DNA from: UBA3700 sp002372775
Lineage (GTDB): Bacteria > Bacillota > Clostridia > Christensenellales > UBA3700
Assembly: GCA_946615965.1 (NCBI GenBank)
Contig: CAMOIC010000008.1
Span: forward strand, 1-46,725
DNA: 46,725 nucleotides
Direction: 5' to 3'
A program made the translations under genes and the position numbers. Under the pieces are notes generated by a model that was given only the letters and a program-made list of their open reading frames with translations, made no database searches and had not been told where the DNA came from. Every line of letters starts with the position of its first letter. The first letter of the stretch is position 1. Positions 16,363 to 23,222 of the stretch are shown here, one piece after another.

Positions 16363-16903
16363 TAGTTAAATGTCCGATTTGATCTAATCCTTCAAAATTC
16401 TTTTGTCTTAGGGCTTCGTATATAAAAACACAAACACTATTTGCCAAATTTAAACATCTTCTGTCTGGCAACATAGGAATTCTCGCACAATCCTCGTAGT
16501 TTTTATATAATAATTCTTCATCTAAACCCTTTGTTTCGCAGCCAAAGAATATCCAAGTATCGCTTTCATACTTAACTTCTACATGGTTATGGTGAGATTT
16601 TGAAGAAGCAAAAACGAATTGAGCTCCGCTTTTTTCTTTTGTAAGTTTTACTGAATCTGCAATATTATCTGTAATTACTGCGTTTTCTCCAAAGTTTTTC
16701 TTTAGAAAATCTGCCATTCCGTCATATCTTGTACAAACAGCGAATTCCCAATAATCTAATCCGCTTCTTTTTAAATACTTATCATCCCAGCTAAAACCGC
16801 AAGGCTCTATTACGTGAAGTTTTGCACCTGAAACAGCGCAAGTTCTAATTATATTTCCTGTATTGTTTGGTATATCTGGATTTACCAAAATTATATTTAT
16901 CAT
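16355..16903 (-). CDS. trmL: tRNA (cytidine/uridine-34 2'-O-)-methyltransferase TrmL
   Basis: This 182-residue SPOUT methyltransferase starts MINIILVNPDIPNNTGNIIR, the TrmL/YibK opening, and continues with LHVIEPCGF, GLDYWEF, FFGCETKGLDEELL and the knot segment IPMLPDRRCLNLANSVCVFI. It methylates the wobble ribose of tRNA-Leu isoacceptors using SAM. A tRNA-Leu gene lies at the far left of the window, though the listed target isoacceptors have other anticodons (CAA, UAA). The gene overlaps dus by 4 bases and is the last gene of its operon. Confidence 0.93.
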   Translation of the reverse strand: MINIILVNPDIPNNTGNIIRTCAVSGAKLHVIEPCGFSWDDKYLKRSGLDYWEFAVCTRYDGMADFLKKNFGENAVITDNIADSVKLTKEKSGAQFVFASSKSHHNHVEVKYESDTWIFFGCETKGLDEELLYKNYEDCARIPMLPDRRCLNLANSVCVFIYEALRQKNFEGLDQIGHLTKY

Positions 16904-17823
16904 ATCTCGCTATCCTCGATAATTTTTATCATTTCGTCTAAAGAACTACTCTCAAAAGCTTTAGCTTTTACTTCTTTGCCACCTCTTTTTCCTTTGTAGT
17001 AGCATGCTATATGCTTTTTGAAATTTGAATTAATATATTTGTCACTATGGAACAATCTCATCGTTTTTATATGCTCCAAAATTAATTCTTTTAGAGGTCT
17101 TTCTGGATTGCCTGTTATTTGGGCAAAAACATTAGGATTTCCGAGAGCGCCTCTTGCGATCATAACACCAGCAGCGCCTGTTTGTTCTTTTATATCTAAA
17201 TAGTCTTGTTTTGAACAAACATCTCCGTTTGCTATTACTGGAATCTTGACAGCATTCACTACTTTTGCTATTTCATCCCAGTGGCTATGTCCCATATACA
17301 TTTCTTTTCTTGTTCTTCCATGAACTGTTATAGCATCTGCTCCGGCGTCTTCCATCGCCTTAGCAAAGTCAACTGCTATTATTTCGTTAAAACCAAGTCT
17401 CATTTTTACAGTTACCGGTTTATTTGTGAAATTTTTCGCAGCTTTTACTACTTCTTGTGCAAGAGGAATGTTATTCATAAGGGCACTTCCTTCATTGTTT
17501 TTAACAATTTTAGGAACTGGACATCCCATATTGATATCTACGATATCAAACTTGCTTAACATTTCATTTTGAACAGCATATGTTATAAAAAATGGTTCGC
17601 TTCCGAAAATTTGAACGGCTTTTATTTTCTCATTATCTGTAACATTCAACAGTTCCGCTGTCTTCTCAGCATGATTATAATAAAGACCTTTTGCAGAAGC
17701 CATCTCTGTATATGTAATACCTGCACCTAATTGAGCGCAAATAGATCTAAAGCCAACATCAGAAAAACCTGCTATTGGAGCAAGAAAGACATCGTTCTTT
17801 ATTTCTAAATCTTTAATCTTCAT
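16900..17823 (-). CDS. dusB: tRNA-dihydrouridine synthase (DusB-like)
   Basis: The 307-residue flavoenzyme shows the Dus pattern: LAPIAGFSDVGFRSICAQLG, VQIFGSEP, VDINMGCPVPKIVKNNEGSAL with the catalytic Cys, VKMRLGF, ITVHGRTRKEMYMG and IANGDVCS, AAGVMIARGALGNPNVF. It reduces uridines in tRNA D-loops using FMN and NADPH. The DusB group is the usual Firmicutes form, though DusA/C cannot be formally excluded. It overlaps mazG by 11 bases and trmL by 4, so all three are cotranscribed. Confidence 0.92.
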   Translation of the reverse strand: MKIKDLEIKNDVFLAPIAGFSDVGFRSICAQLGAGITYTEMASAKGLYYNHAEKTAELLNVTDNEKIKAVQIFGSEPFFITYAVQNEMLSKFDIVDINMGCPVPKIVKNNEGSALMNNIPLAQEVVKAAKNFTNKPVTVKMRLGFNEIIAVDFAKAMEDAGADAITVHGRTRKEMYMGHSHWDEIAKVVNAVKIPVIANGDVCSKQDYLDIKEQTGAAGVMIARGALGNPNVFAQITGNPERPLKELILEHIKTMRLFHSDKYINSNFKKHIACYYKGKRGGKEVKAKAFESSSLDEMIKIIEDSEI

Positions 17824-19162
17824 TAATTTTGCTTATTCTCTCTTTAGCTTCTTCTTTTGTTATTCCGTCTAAAGAACCCATATTTTCATATTCTTTAAAT
17901 TTGTTAACAAATTTAGATAGAGCTTTATCTAATGCTACTTCTGGATCCAAATCCTGTAATTTCATAACAAGAATTAAACTCATTAAAACTTTTCCTGCGT
18001 TATCTTCTGTTTGCTCATTAGCAAAAATAGACAATTTTTCTTGCAAGTCTTTTTTAGCTTCTTCAATAGAATCTGTAACGAATTTATTCTTTTTAGCAAC
18101 GCTAATAATTTTCTTGGCTTTTTCTACAGAAGGAAGCGCTTTTGCTATACTATCCATTTTGCTTGATGGTTTTGTATATTTCTTTTCTTTGGCTTTTGCT
18201 GCATCCCATGCTGCCAACGCTTCATCCTTGTTTGTTGCTACGATATCTCCAAAAATGTGAGGATGTCTAAATATAAGTTTTGAACATAACGAAGATAGTG
18301 CATCTTCGGTATTATATTCACCCATATCTTCCCCTATTACGCAGTGGAATATACTTTGAAGCATTAAATCTCCGCTTTCTTCTATCATATTGTCTAAATC
18401 TTGATTGTTTATAGCCTCAACAAGTTCATATGCTTCTTCTAAAGCATTCTCTCTTATACTCTCATGTGTTTGAGCCTTATCCCATTCACATCCATGTTCA
18501 CTTCTTAGAATTCGCATAATTGCGTATAAATCTAAGAAATTAAATCTATATTTATTCTTTACCTCTAAAGGACTACAGATAATTGTAGTTTTATAGTTAT
18601 ATTCTTTTTGTCTATCTATCTCGAAGACCTTTATTACTCTACCATTAAACTTTATGTCTTGTTCATCTCCCAAAATATTAGAAAGAACAAGCTTAACATC
18701 TGAAGCAATATATTCGTTATCTATATCTGTAACAACTAAAGTTGTTCTTGTATCATAATTAAAGCCAACATTTGATATTAATTCGTAAGCACTAATCTTT
18801 AAAGTAGCAAGAGAAGGATTTTCAAAAGAAGATCCTAAAGAAACAGATGGATATATTTCAACATTTGTTCTTTTCTTTAGTTCAAGAACTGTTCTATCGT
18901 CAAAACCGCTACCATTAACACAGTAGCAAGCATCTTCTTCTTTTAACAAAACCTCTACAATCTCATTGTCTAGATTGTCAAAGTTTTCTGCATTTTCATA
19001 AATATAATCTAAAGGAATATTGTCTATTTTATTATCAATAAAATAGTTATAAGTTTCCGTAAGAGCAGTTCTTACAAAAACCTTTTTACTAGATCTTATA
19101 ATTTGATCACCTTTTAAAGTGATTTGATCTTTATCGCAACCCAGGCCTACGACTTTTATCAT
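17813..19162 (-). CDS. mazG: Tetrapyrrole-methylase-like/MazG fusion, nucleotide pyrophosphohydrolase (YabN type)
   Basis: The 449-residue protein has two parts. Residues 1 to about 210 resemble a divergent SAM-dependent tetrapyrrole methylase domain (MIKVVGLGCDKDQITLKGDQ, ACYCVNGSGFDDRTV). Residues about 215-449 form MazG, with LRSEHGCEWDKAQTHESI, ENALEEAYELVEAI and EESGDLMLQSIFHCV, plus the KEKKYTKPSSKMDSI-type middle. MazG hydrolyses non-canonical NTPs to NMP and PPi. The fusion is the YabN architecture of Bacillus; the N-domain function is unknown. GAGGGAATAATA before ATG gives the start. It lies two bases after the HD gene and overlaps dus by 11 bases. Confidence 0.93.
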   Translation of the reverse strand: MIKVVGLGCDKDQITLKGDQIIRSSKKVFVRTALTETYNYFIDNKIDNIPLDYIYENAENFDNLDNEIVEVLLKEEDACYCVNGSGFDDRTVLELKKRTNVEIYPSVSLGSSFENPSLATLKISAYELISNVGFNYDTRTTLVVTDIDNEYIASDVKLVLSNILGDEQDIKFNGRVIKVFEIDRQKEYNYKTTIICSPLEVKNKYRFNFLDLYAIMRILRSEHGCEWDKAQTHESIRENALEEAYELVEAINNQDLDNMIEESGDLMLQSIFHCVIGEDMGEYNTEDALSSLCSKLIFRHPHIFGDIVATNKDEALAAWDAAKAKEKKYTKPSSKMDSIAKALPSVEKAKKIISVAKKNKFVTDSIEEAKKDLQEKLSIFANEQTEDNAGKVLMSLILVMKLQDLDPEVALDKALSKFVNKFKEYENMGSLDGITKEEAKERISKINED

Positions 19163-19164
19163 TA

Positions 19165-19770
19165 TTATTCCCTCGTTTCGTCAATGTAAGAAGATACGAA
19201 ATCTGCCATTTGTAGATATACCGCTAATGGATACTTTTCATAAGCATCACTTATTGAATGGTCTCCACCCATTGCTCTTTTATCAAAAGCTCCCATATGC
19301 CAGTTGATAGCTGCAGCTTCATCTCTAGTTAATTTCATAAATGAACCTATGATATATAAAGACTTTTCTCCATGTCCCATAGGGAATTCTTCGTCAATTG
19401 TGTAATATGGTTCTTTTACCCAATTGCCAAATTCATTTTTAACATTTCTTTCTGATATCTTATAGAAATTAACCTTACATAAATCGTGTAGAAGAGCACA
19501 AATTGCCATGCTTTCTTCGGTAATGTTAGTAACAGATTCTGGATGAAGTGTTTTTTCTTTCTCAACAATCCACTTTAAATTGTTATAAACATTAATGCTA
19601 TGCTCACATAGTCCGCCTTTTACTGCTAAATGGTATTTTGCACTAGCTGGCGCTGTGAAAAAATCGCACTTATCTGATTCAAGCCAAGCCATAAGCTCTT
19701 TTGATCCATCTCTTTTTATATATTTATCATATATTGATTTAAATATATTCTTTGATTCTAATGCTTCCAT
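19165..19770 (-). CDS. HD-domain phosphohydrolase
   Basis: The 201-residue protein has an HD-domain pattern: HLAVKGGLCEHSINVYNN supplies the first His, ICALLHDLCKVNFYK the HD pair, and ADFVSSY the last Asp. The HD superfamily holds metal-dependent phosphohydrolases and nucleotidases, and the substrate is not predictable here. AGGAGATATTTT before ATG supports the start. It is the first gene of HD-mazG-dus-trmL, so a nucleotide-pool or tRNA-related role is a context-based guess. Membrane or signal segments are not seen. Confidence 0.88.
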   Translation of the reverse strand: MEALESKNIFKSIYDKYIKRDGSKELMAWLESDKCDFFTAPASAKYHLAVKGGLCEHSINVYNNLKWIVEKEKTLHPESVTNITEESMAICALLHDLCKVNFYKISERNVKNEFGNWVKEPYYTIDEEFPMGHGEKSLYIIGSFMKLTRDEAAAINWHMGAFDKRAMGGDHSISDAYEKYPLAVYLQMADFVSSYIDETRE

Positions 19771-19780
19771 AAAATATCTC

Positions 19781-20584
19781 CTAATTATTTCTGATTTCGT
19801 CTTCTTTATCTATTAAATCTTTAATCTTTTTATATGAATAATTTCTCTTTACTGCTCTATAGAAAGTCTGAATGCTTGAAAAGCCTGCTTCTAGAGCAGC
19901 ATCAGACACTGTCATATCGCTTCTTCTTAATAATTCTATTGCAGCTTGCAACCTTACCATAGATAAGTAGTTAGTAATATTAGTATGTAAATATCCGTTA
20001 AATAGTCTAGAAAAATAATATTTACTGTAATTAAAATGGTTTGCTAGAGTTTCTAAGTCTATTTCATCTTTATAATGCTCTTGAATATAAGCTAAAACTT
20101 CTTCTACAAGACCTTGATCAAATTGAACTTCTCTATCTTTAATTCCCAACAATTCAATTAATTTTCCAATTAATAAATCGATTCTTCCTTGGTTTAACAA
20201 CGGATTGGTTTCTCTTGAAGCAAGTCCAGCAAATGTTGGTTTTAACATTTGTGCCTCGTATTTATTAGTAACAATACAGTTCTTAAACTTCTTATTACTA
20301 TATAAAAGATAATAATCCTTTAATAAGTGATTAGGAATTACAACTAGGATTTGTTTACTATTCTCGCTTTTGTAGTAATTATGCATAATATAACTATCTA
20401 CCAAAAGAATCTGATCTTGTTTTAGTGTATAATCCACGTTATCATACATAACCTTCTTTTCGCCTTCCAAAACATACATTAATTCCAGTTTTCTATGGAA
20501 GTGCGGAGCATTCTCATGGTCAGTATTAGCTGACACAAATAGTCTTTCATCGTATTCTCTTGCTAATTCATATTCTGCTAACAT
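19781..20584 (-). CDS. AraC-family transcriptional regulator with N-terminal cupin
   Basis: The 267-residue protein has an N-terminal cupin-like sensor (HFHRKLELMYVLEGEKKVM, YTLKQDQILLVDSYIMH) and two C-terminal AraC helix-turn-helices (about residues 165-260: LETLANHFNYSKYYFSRLF and DAALEAGFSSIQTFYRAVK). The ligand is unknown. The gene diverges from a 23-codon peptide gene, and two repeats CGCAATTTTT 22 bp apart lie in the shared region, spaced as AraC-type proteins require. The regulator probably activates the peptide promoter and represses itself. The ribosome binding site is weak (GGTGAATAAAA). The gene ends 10 bases before the HD gene, so readthrough is possible. Confidence 0.88.
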   Translation of the reverse strand: MLAEYELAREYDERLFVSANTDHENAPHFHRKLELMYVLEGEKKVMYDNVDYTLKQDQILLVDSYIMHNYYKSENSKQILVVIPNHLLKDYYLLYSNKKFKNCIVTNKYEAQMLKPTFAGLASRETNPLLNQGRIDLLIGKLIELLGIKDREVQFDQGLVEEVLAYIQEHYKDEIDLETLANHFNYSKYYFSRLFNGYLHTNITNYLSMVRLQAAIELLRRSDMTVSDAALEAGFSSIQTFYRAVKRNYSYKKIKDLIDKEDEIRNN

Positions 20585-20594
20585 TTTTATTCAC

Positions 20595-20664
20595 CGCAAT
20601 TTTTGAGATGTTTTTTCGCAATTTTTTAATGCGTAATCCCTTTGTAAATAATATACTATTCTCG
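20595..20664 (+). promoter_or_regulatory. AraC-type operator repeats and promoter of the 23-codon peptide gene
   Basis: Direct repeats CGCAATTTTT at 20595-20604 and 20617-20626 are 22 bp apart, two DNA turns. They sit just upstream of a weak -35 (TGCGTA, 20630-20635) and a -10 TATACT (20652-20657). This is the usual layout of an AraC-activated promoter. The first repeat is only 11 bp from the regulator's own ATG at 20584, so autoregulation is also likely. The -10 plus ATTCTCG resembles the rpmH promoter (22441-22454). Confidence 0.55.
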
Positions 20665-20704
20665 AAAATAAAAAACAAGAAAAGAGAAGGAGGTAATCAA
20701 AACT

Positions 20705-20776
20705 ATGTTAAAGAACTTATTAAAAAAGATTAGTAGAGATTTTGGTGTAACTCATTCTTATAGCTATTGGTCATAA
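20705..20776 (+). CDS. Small 23-residue peptide gene with strong ribosome binding site
   Basis: ATG at 20705 is preceded by AGAAGGAGG (20685-20693) with about 11 bases to the ATG, one of the best ribosome binding sites in the window. The ORF has 23 codons and a TAA stop, beginning MLKNLLKKISRDF and ending THSYSYWS. The N-terminal half is a cationic amphipathic helix; the C-terminus is aromatic. No signal peptide or leader cleavage motif is evident, nor modifying or export genes nearby. It diverges from the AraC-type regulator and is followed by a 12-bp stem terminator 80 bases downstream. It could be a signalling or antimicrobial peptide, a regulatory leader, or an sRNA with a small ORF. No homologue is recognised. 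Confidence 0.6.
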   Translation: MLKNLLKKISRDFGVTHSYSYWS

Positions 20777-20855
20777 GAAAAATAGCACCAAACGAAATCG
20801 ATAAAAAGATTTCAAATCAAAACGACAAATTTCATAATTAACCCTTTTTATATTT

Positions 20856-20892
20856 AATAGCTTCTGTAGAAATACAGGAGCTATTCGCTTTT
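20856..20892 (+). terminator. Terminator of the peptide transcript
   Basis: AATAGCTTCTGT pairs fully with ACAGGAGCTATT (12 bp with one G-U) around AGAAAT, followed by CGCTTTTA. It ends a transcript of about 225 bases starting near 20664. Confidence 0.75.
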
Positions 20893-21887
20893 ATAATATA
20901 CATCTTTATACGCATAAATATTAACTCATATAATCCTGCTTATATCCGAAGAGGAAAACACGCCTTTTGTAATTTTTTCGATAATAGGCACAAAAACGCA
21001 AACGCCAGCACTTACCTATATTTACTCAACACTTCCCTGTACAAGTGTTGAAATAGGTGCCACATTTCCCATCATGTATTGAGATATTTTCAAAAAGGAT
21101 ATTTTTAGATGTATCGATTTTTCGATAGTTAAAAATTTAACGTTTCAAGATTGGGCGCCTTCGAATAAGTACCACAGATCTTTCCTGATTATGAATAAAT
21201 ATTACTTAAATATTTCGCTTTATATACATGATCTCTTAGCATCAATTTTAATATTTCCGCATAAAGATTTATTGAAACAAAACGAACAAGAACACTTCCA
21301 TTCTTTATATGCAAAACAACTATACTCTTACACATTTTTCAAATGATCCAAATAGCAGTCGCTGAAATCAAAAACAGACGCATATCCTTTTGCAAAGAAT
21401 ACTGGATATTATCTAATCATCTTATACAGATAATAATAATTTTATTTTAGAACAAAGAGTTCACCTCTTCTTTACCGCAATTCTTGAAATCGTAAAAAAC
21501 AATTTCTGAGAAAGATTTAAAACACTGTCAAAGAATCTGCAATATTTATAATCATATTTAAAACCTATTATTTCAGAAATACCTGCAGAACACCATTTAA
21601 TATAACCAAACATTCCCAACGCTGTTAGACTATTGTTTTTATCTATTACCTAGATTGAACAACCAACAACACTTTTACAACCAATGCTATTAAGCAACAA
21701 AACAACTAGCTCTTATTTTTACTGCTTACATTGTGCATGCGAATTGCACACGTACGCGCGTGAGCGCGAACGAGAATCATTAATTTTTGCAAAATTTTCA
21801 TACCAATTTTATATGGACTTTTTGGTGTAACAATTTTTGTTTTTCGCCGTTAATCGACACATAGCAAAAAATTTTTTAAAATTAGTG
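20893..21887. other. Gene-free region of about 1 kb
   Basis: No ORF with a plausible start and ribosome binding site is seen on either strand. One notable hairpin: ACCTAT (21014-21019) and ATAGGT (21053-21058) enclose CAACACTT (21027-21034) and AAGTGTTG (21043-21050). An isolated CG-rich patch (ACGTACGCGCGTGAGCGCG, near 21751-21769) stands out from the AT-rich surroundings. ACCGCAATTCTTGAAATC at 21474-21491 resembles the AraC-repeat region at 20593 (15 of 18 bases). Confidence 0.5.
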
Positions 21888-21916
21888 TTGACAATACGGT
21901 TTATTTATGGTAATAT
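21888..21916 (+). promoter_or_regulatory. Strong promoter before the candidate small RNA
   Basis: Consensus TTGACA (21888-21893), 17-base spacer and TAATAT (21911-21916) with an extended TGG. No protein gene starts within 550 bases downstream. Confidence 0.75.
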
Positions 21917-21922
21917 ATAATT

Positions 21923-22021
21923 GCAAAATAAAGATGCCTTAAAAACAAACTATCAAAATATATATGGTAGAACTAAAAAATCCTATAGAGAGCAGGAGCC
22001 CTATCTCACGGCTCCTGTTTT
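21923..22021 (+). ncRNA. Candidate small RNA with own promoter and terminator
   Basis: A consensus-like promoter fires at about 21923. The transcript would end at a strong terminator: CAGGAGCC (21993-22000) with GGCTCCTG (22010-22017) followed by TTTTCATTT. A short upstream stem CTATC/GGTAG is possible. The roughly 99-base length suits an sRNA. It does not look like SRP RNA, 6S or tmRNA. A TTG-initiated 63-codon frame through this stretch has no ribosome binding site and runs across the terminator. Confidence 0.6.
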
Positions 22022-22109
22022 CATTTACCAAAAGATCTTTTTTATATGCCAGATTTATGCAAAGCTACATTCTTTATTATATGTTTCAAAACATTTGTTT
22101 AAATTTATA

Positions 22110-22309
22110 TAGACATATCCTCTATATCGTGGTATTATAATTATAGAAATATTTTGTCCGTTTTAAAATTGTTCCACAAACAGCGTGAAACTATATATAA
22201 ATATTTTCAAAAAGTACCAAAATCGCACATAATCAGAACCCTATTTTAAGAACCAATTTGGCTAAAATCTCGCTATATAGAAATTATCTTTCTAAAAAGA
22301 GCGTTTTTT
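22110..22309 (+). ncRNA. Weaker candidate small RNA or leader
   Basis: TAGACA (22110-22115), 17 bases, then TATTAT (22133-22138) with extended TGG gives a possible promoter, starting near 22145. CGCT...AGCG with an inner TAGAAA/TTTCTA stem (22271-22303), then TTTTTT, forms a terminator. The roughly 165-base product contains parS-like half-sites (22170-22191). It is not recognised as a known RNA class. Confidence 0.3.
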
Positions 22310-22325
22310 AGTTTCACAAGAAACT
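22310..22325. other. parS-like palindrome
   Basis: AGTTTCACAAGAAACT is a near-perfect palindrome that matches the Firmicutes parS consensus TGTTTCACGTGAAACA at 12 of 16 positions. A split relative, TGTTCCAC (22170-22177) and CGTGAAAC (22184-22191), lies 130 bp upstream. parB is 2.7 kb away. Binding is inferred. Confidence 0.35.
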
Positions 22326-22394
22326 TTGAAAATTCTATCAAAAATTTACTGCCAAAATGCGTGATTTTACCTCCATTATTCCGTGTGTTTTAGG

Positions 22395-22461
22395 CTTATT
22401 CTCGTTATAAAAGTGCTTGACACTATTTCTTATATTAATATATACTTATTCTCGCTATAAT
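22395..22461 (+). promoter_or_regulatory. Promoter region of rpmH with repeated box
   Basis: TTGACA (22417-22422), 18 bases, TATACT (22441-22446). A 16-bp box CTTATTCTCG-TATAA occurs at 22395-22410 and 22445-22460 (one mismatch), 50 bp apart, each ending in a -10-like hexamer. The second copy contains TATAAT at 22456-22461, giving a second possible start. Confidence 0.7.
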
Positions 22462-22500
22462 ATTTTAATATAGACATAACGTAAAAGTGAGGATATAAAA

Positions 22501-22635
22501 ATGAAACAAACTTATCAACCAAAGAAAAGAACACGCAGCAAGGTACACGGATTCAGAAAGAGAATGGCTTCTGCAAACGGTAGAAGAGTATTAAAGAGAC
22601 GTCGTGCTAAGGGTAGAAAGGTTCTTACTGCCTAA
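22501..22635 (+). CDS. rpmH: 50S ribosomal protein L34
   Basis: The 44-residue, highly basic protein starts MKQTYQPKKRTRSKVHGFR and ends RAKGRKVLTA, which is L34 throughout. L34 is part of the large subunit near the RNA core. GTGAGGATATAAAA before ATG provides the ribosome binding site. It is followed by rnpA six bases after its stop, the standard rpmH-rnpA pair, and starts the plus-strand operon rpmH-rnpA-yidD-yidC-jag. Confidence 0.98.
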   Translation: MKQTYQPKKRTRSKVHGFRKRMASANGRRVLKRRRAKGRKVLTA

Positions 22636-22641
22636 TTAACT

Positions 22642-22983
22642 ATGCAGAAAAAGTATAGGCTTCGTGGACGAAAAGTCTTTAATTATGTTCTTAAGAAGGG
22701 CGATTCGAAAAAAACCAAGGCCTTAATACTTATCTACACTCCTTCAAAATATCCGCTTCATGTAGGATTTGTTGTTAGTAAGAAGATCGGCAACGCTGTT
22801 GTTAGAAATAGAACAAGAAGGAGACTAAGGGAATCATTCCGTTCTCTAATTCCTAAGGTAGTAGACAATTACAATTATGTTGTTATTGCTCGCCCAGGAA
22901 TAGAGAATCTAGATTTCGAAAATATAACATTGTCTTTAATAGAGGCCCTAAAGAAGGCAGAACTATACAAGGAAGAAGAATAA
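22642..22983 (+). CDS. rnpA: Ribonuclease P protein component
   Basis: The 113-residue basic protein has the RnpA arginine-rich signature VVRNRTRRRLRESFR, preceded by HVGFVVSKKIGNAVVRN. It binds the RNase P RNA to mature tRNA 5' ends. The catalytic RNA gene rnpB is not in this window. No strong ribosome binding site precedes it (AACTATGCAG), so it is probably translated by coupling after rpmH. The gene overlaps yidD by one base (TAATG). Confidence 0.97.
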   Translation: MQKKYRLRGRKVFNYVLKKGDSKKTKALILIYTPSKYPLHVGFVVSKKIGNAVVRNRTRRRLRESFRSLIPKVVDNYNYVVIARPGIENLDFENITLSLIEALKKAELYKEEE

Positions 22984-23222
22984 TGTTCATCGGAAAGGTT
23001 TTATTAGCTTATTATAAAAATTTCTTAAATCCTTTATTTCCAGATTCCTGCATTTATACGCCTTCTTGCTCCGCTTATATGGGACAAGCCATTGAGAAAT
23101 ATGGCTATTTAAGAGGTATTCCTAGGGGACTTTGGAGAATTTTAAATTGTAATCCTTTTGAAAAAGGAGGATTTGCCCCTGTTAAAGATAACTTTAGAGG
23201 AAAATCAAAATGGCTTTTATAA
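22983..23222 (+). CDS. yidD: Membrane protein insertion efficiency factor YidD
   Basis: The 79-residue protein has the YidD pattern: LNPLFPDSCIYTPSCSAYMGQAIEKYG, then GIPRGLWRILNCNPFEKGGFAPV. A partly buried amphipathic region at the N-terminus associates it with the membrane, where it aids YidC insertion. It starts on the rnpA stop and ends 13 bases inside yidC, a tight operon. Cysteine-rich positions (Cys about residues 22, 29) are conserved. Confidence 0.97.
   Translation: MFIGKVLLAYYKNFLNPLFPDSCIYTPSCSAYMGQAIEKYGYLRGIPRGLWRILNCNPFEKGGFAPVKDNFRGKSKWLL

Noticed and set aside
20930..21072. 54-codon open frame ending TFPIMY
   Set aside because: No ATG, GTG or TTG with a ribosome binding site in the right place, and it is shorter than any reasonable gene with this lack of signals.
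21921..22112. 63-codon ORF with a TTG start
   Set aside because: No ribosome binding site, and it runs across a strong terminator; sRNA fits better.
20777..22500. DnaA boxes or classical parS in the polarity-switch region
   Set aside because: No TTATCCACA and no exact TGTTTCACGTGAAACA; only the diverged parS-like sites noted.
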